A stretch of 5,083 nt of DNA from an uncultured Rhodospirillales bacterium. GTDB taxonomy: Bacteria; Pseudomonadota; Alphaproteobacteria; Acetobacterales; Acetobacteraceae. This document shows, in pieces, positions 5,033 through 5,083 of this stretch. Under the pieces are notes generated by a model. It was not told where the DNA came from. It did not search any database and was given only the letters and a program-made list of their open reading frames with translations. Each line of letters starts with the position of its first letter. Position 1 is the stretch's first letter. The stretch covers positions 1-5,083 of the forward strand of contig CAIVDX010000484.1 in assembly GCA_903904805.1 (NCBI GenBank), written 5' to 3'. A program made the position numbers and the translations under genes.

Positions 5033-5083
5033 GCCATCGGGCCGAGTGGTCTCGTTGGGCAGGGTGCAGCTCCACAGCTCGTC

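Noticed and set aside
5029..5083. Possible end of an upstream minus-strand gene, with TGA overlapping the membrane-protein ATG (ATGA)
   Set aside because: Only 17 codons are visible, with no recognisable sequence, and all three minus frames are open here. The overlap is suggestive but cannot be called without the sequence to the right.

Overview
This is a high-GC, densely coding chromosomal window from a flagellated Gram-negative bacterium. The flhA-flhF-flhG order, the signal-peptide-bearing outer-membrane beta-barrel gene and the codon choice fit an Alphaproteobacterium. Acetobacteraceae or a relative such as Acidiphilium is my best guess, but that is inference from protein style and not from a marker gene. 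I see no RNA gene, IS element, phage gene or CRISPR array.

Left part (1-1817, + strand): the end of a flagellar gene run. The first 148 bases are the 3' end of flhA, the membrane core of the flagellar type III export gate. A 71-bp gap holding an AT-rich perfect palindrome follows. Then come flhF (SRP-type GTPase that places the flagellum) and flhG (MinD-like ATPase that limits flagellar number), translationally coupled by a 4-bp ATGA overlap. Both are short for their families. FlhG lacks the N-terminal DQAxxLR-type segment that activates FlhF GTPase in characterised systems.

Middle (1818-3585): a convergent junction with three consecutive perfect hairpins, one of them a textbook intrinsic terminator pointing left. 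Then a minus-strand gene for a 536-residue secreted outer-membrane beta-barrel (porin-like, resembling the BBP2/OmpL-like group), with a Pro/Ala-rich N-terminal extension and four cysteines in two pairs. Its start is fixed by a signal peptide and a good Shine-Dalgarno sequence.

Upstream of the porin (3586-4021): 436 bp with no convincing gene. It contains a close match to a sigma-54 -24/-12 promoter on the porin strand, a 14-bp palindrome about 60 bp further upstream where an enhancer-binding protein could sit, and a hairpin in the predicted 5' leader. This is the most interesting regulatory stretch in the window.

Right part (4022-5083, - strand): a polytopic membrane protein of about 9-10 helices of unrecognised family. 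It has an acidic first large loop (PYDDY) of the kind found in GT-C-fold glycosyltransferases. It may form an operon with a gene beyond the window edge.

The flagellar genes form one functional unit. The porin and the membrane protein are separate units with no obvious link to motility. I did not find strong evidence for a new biological system. The best leads are the reduced FlhF/FlhG pair, the candidate sigma-54 control of the porin, and the uncharacterised membrane protein.
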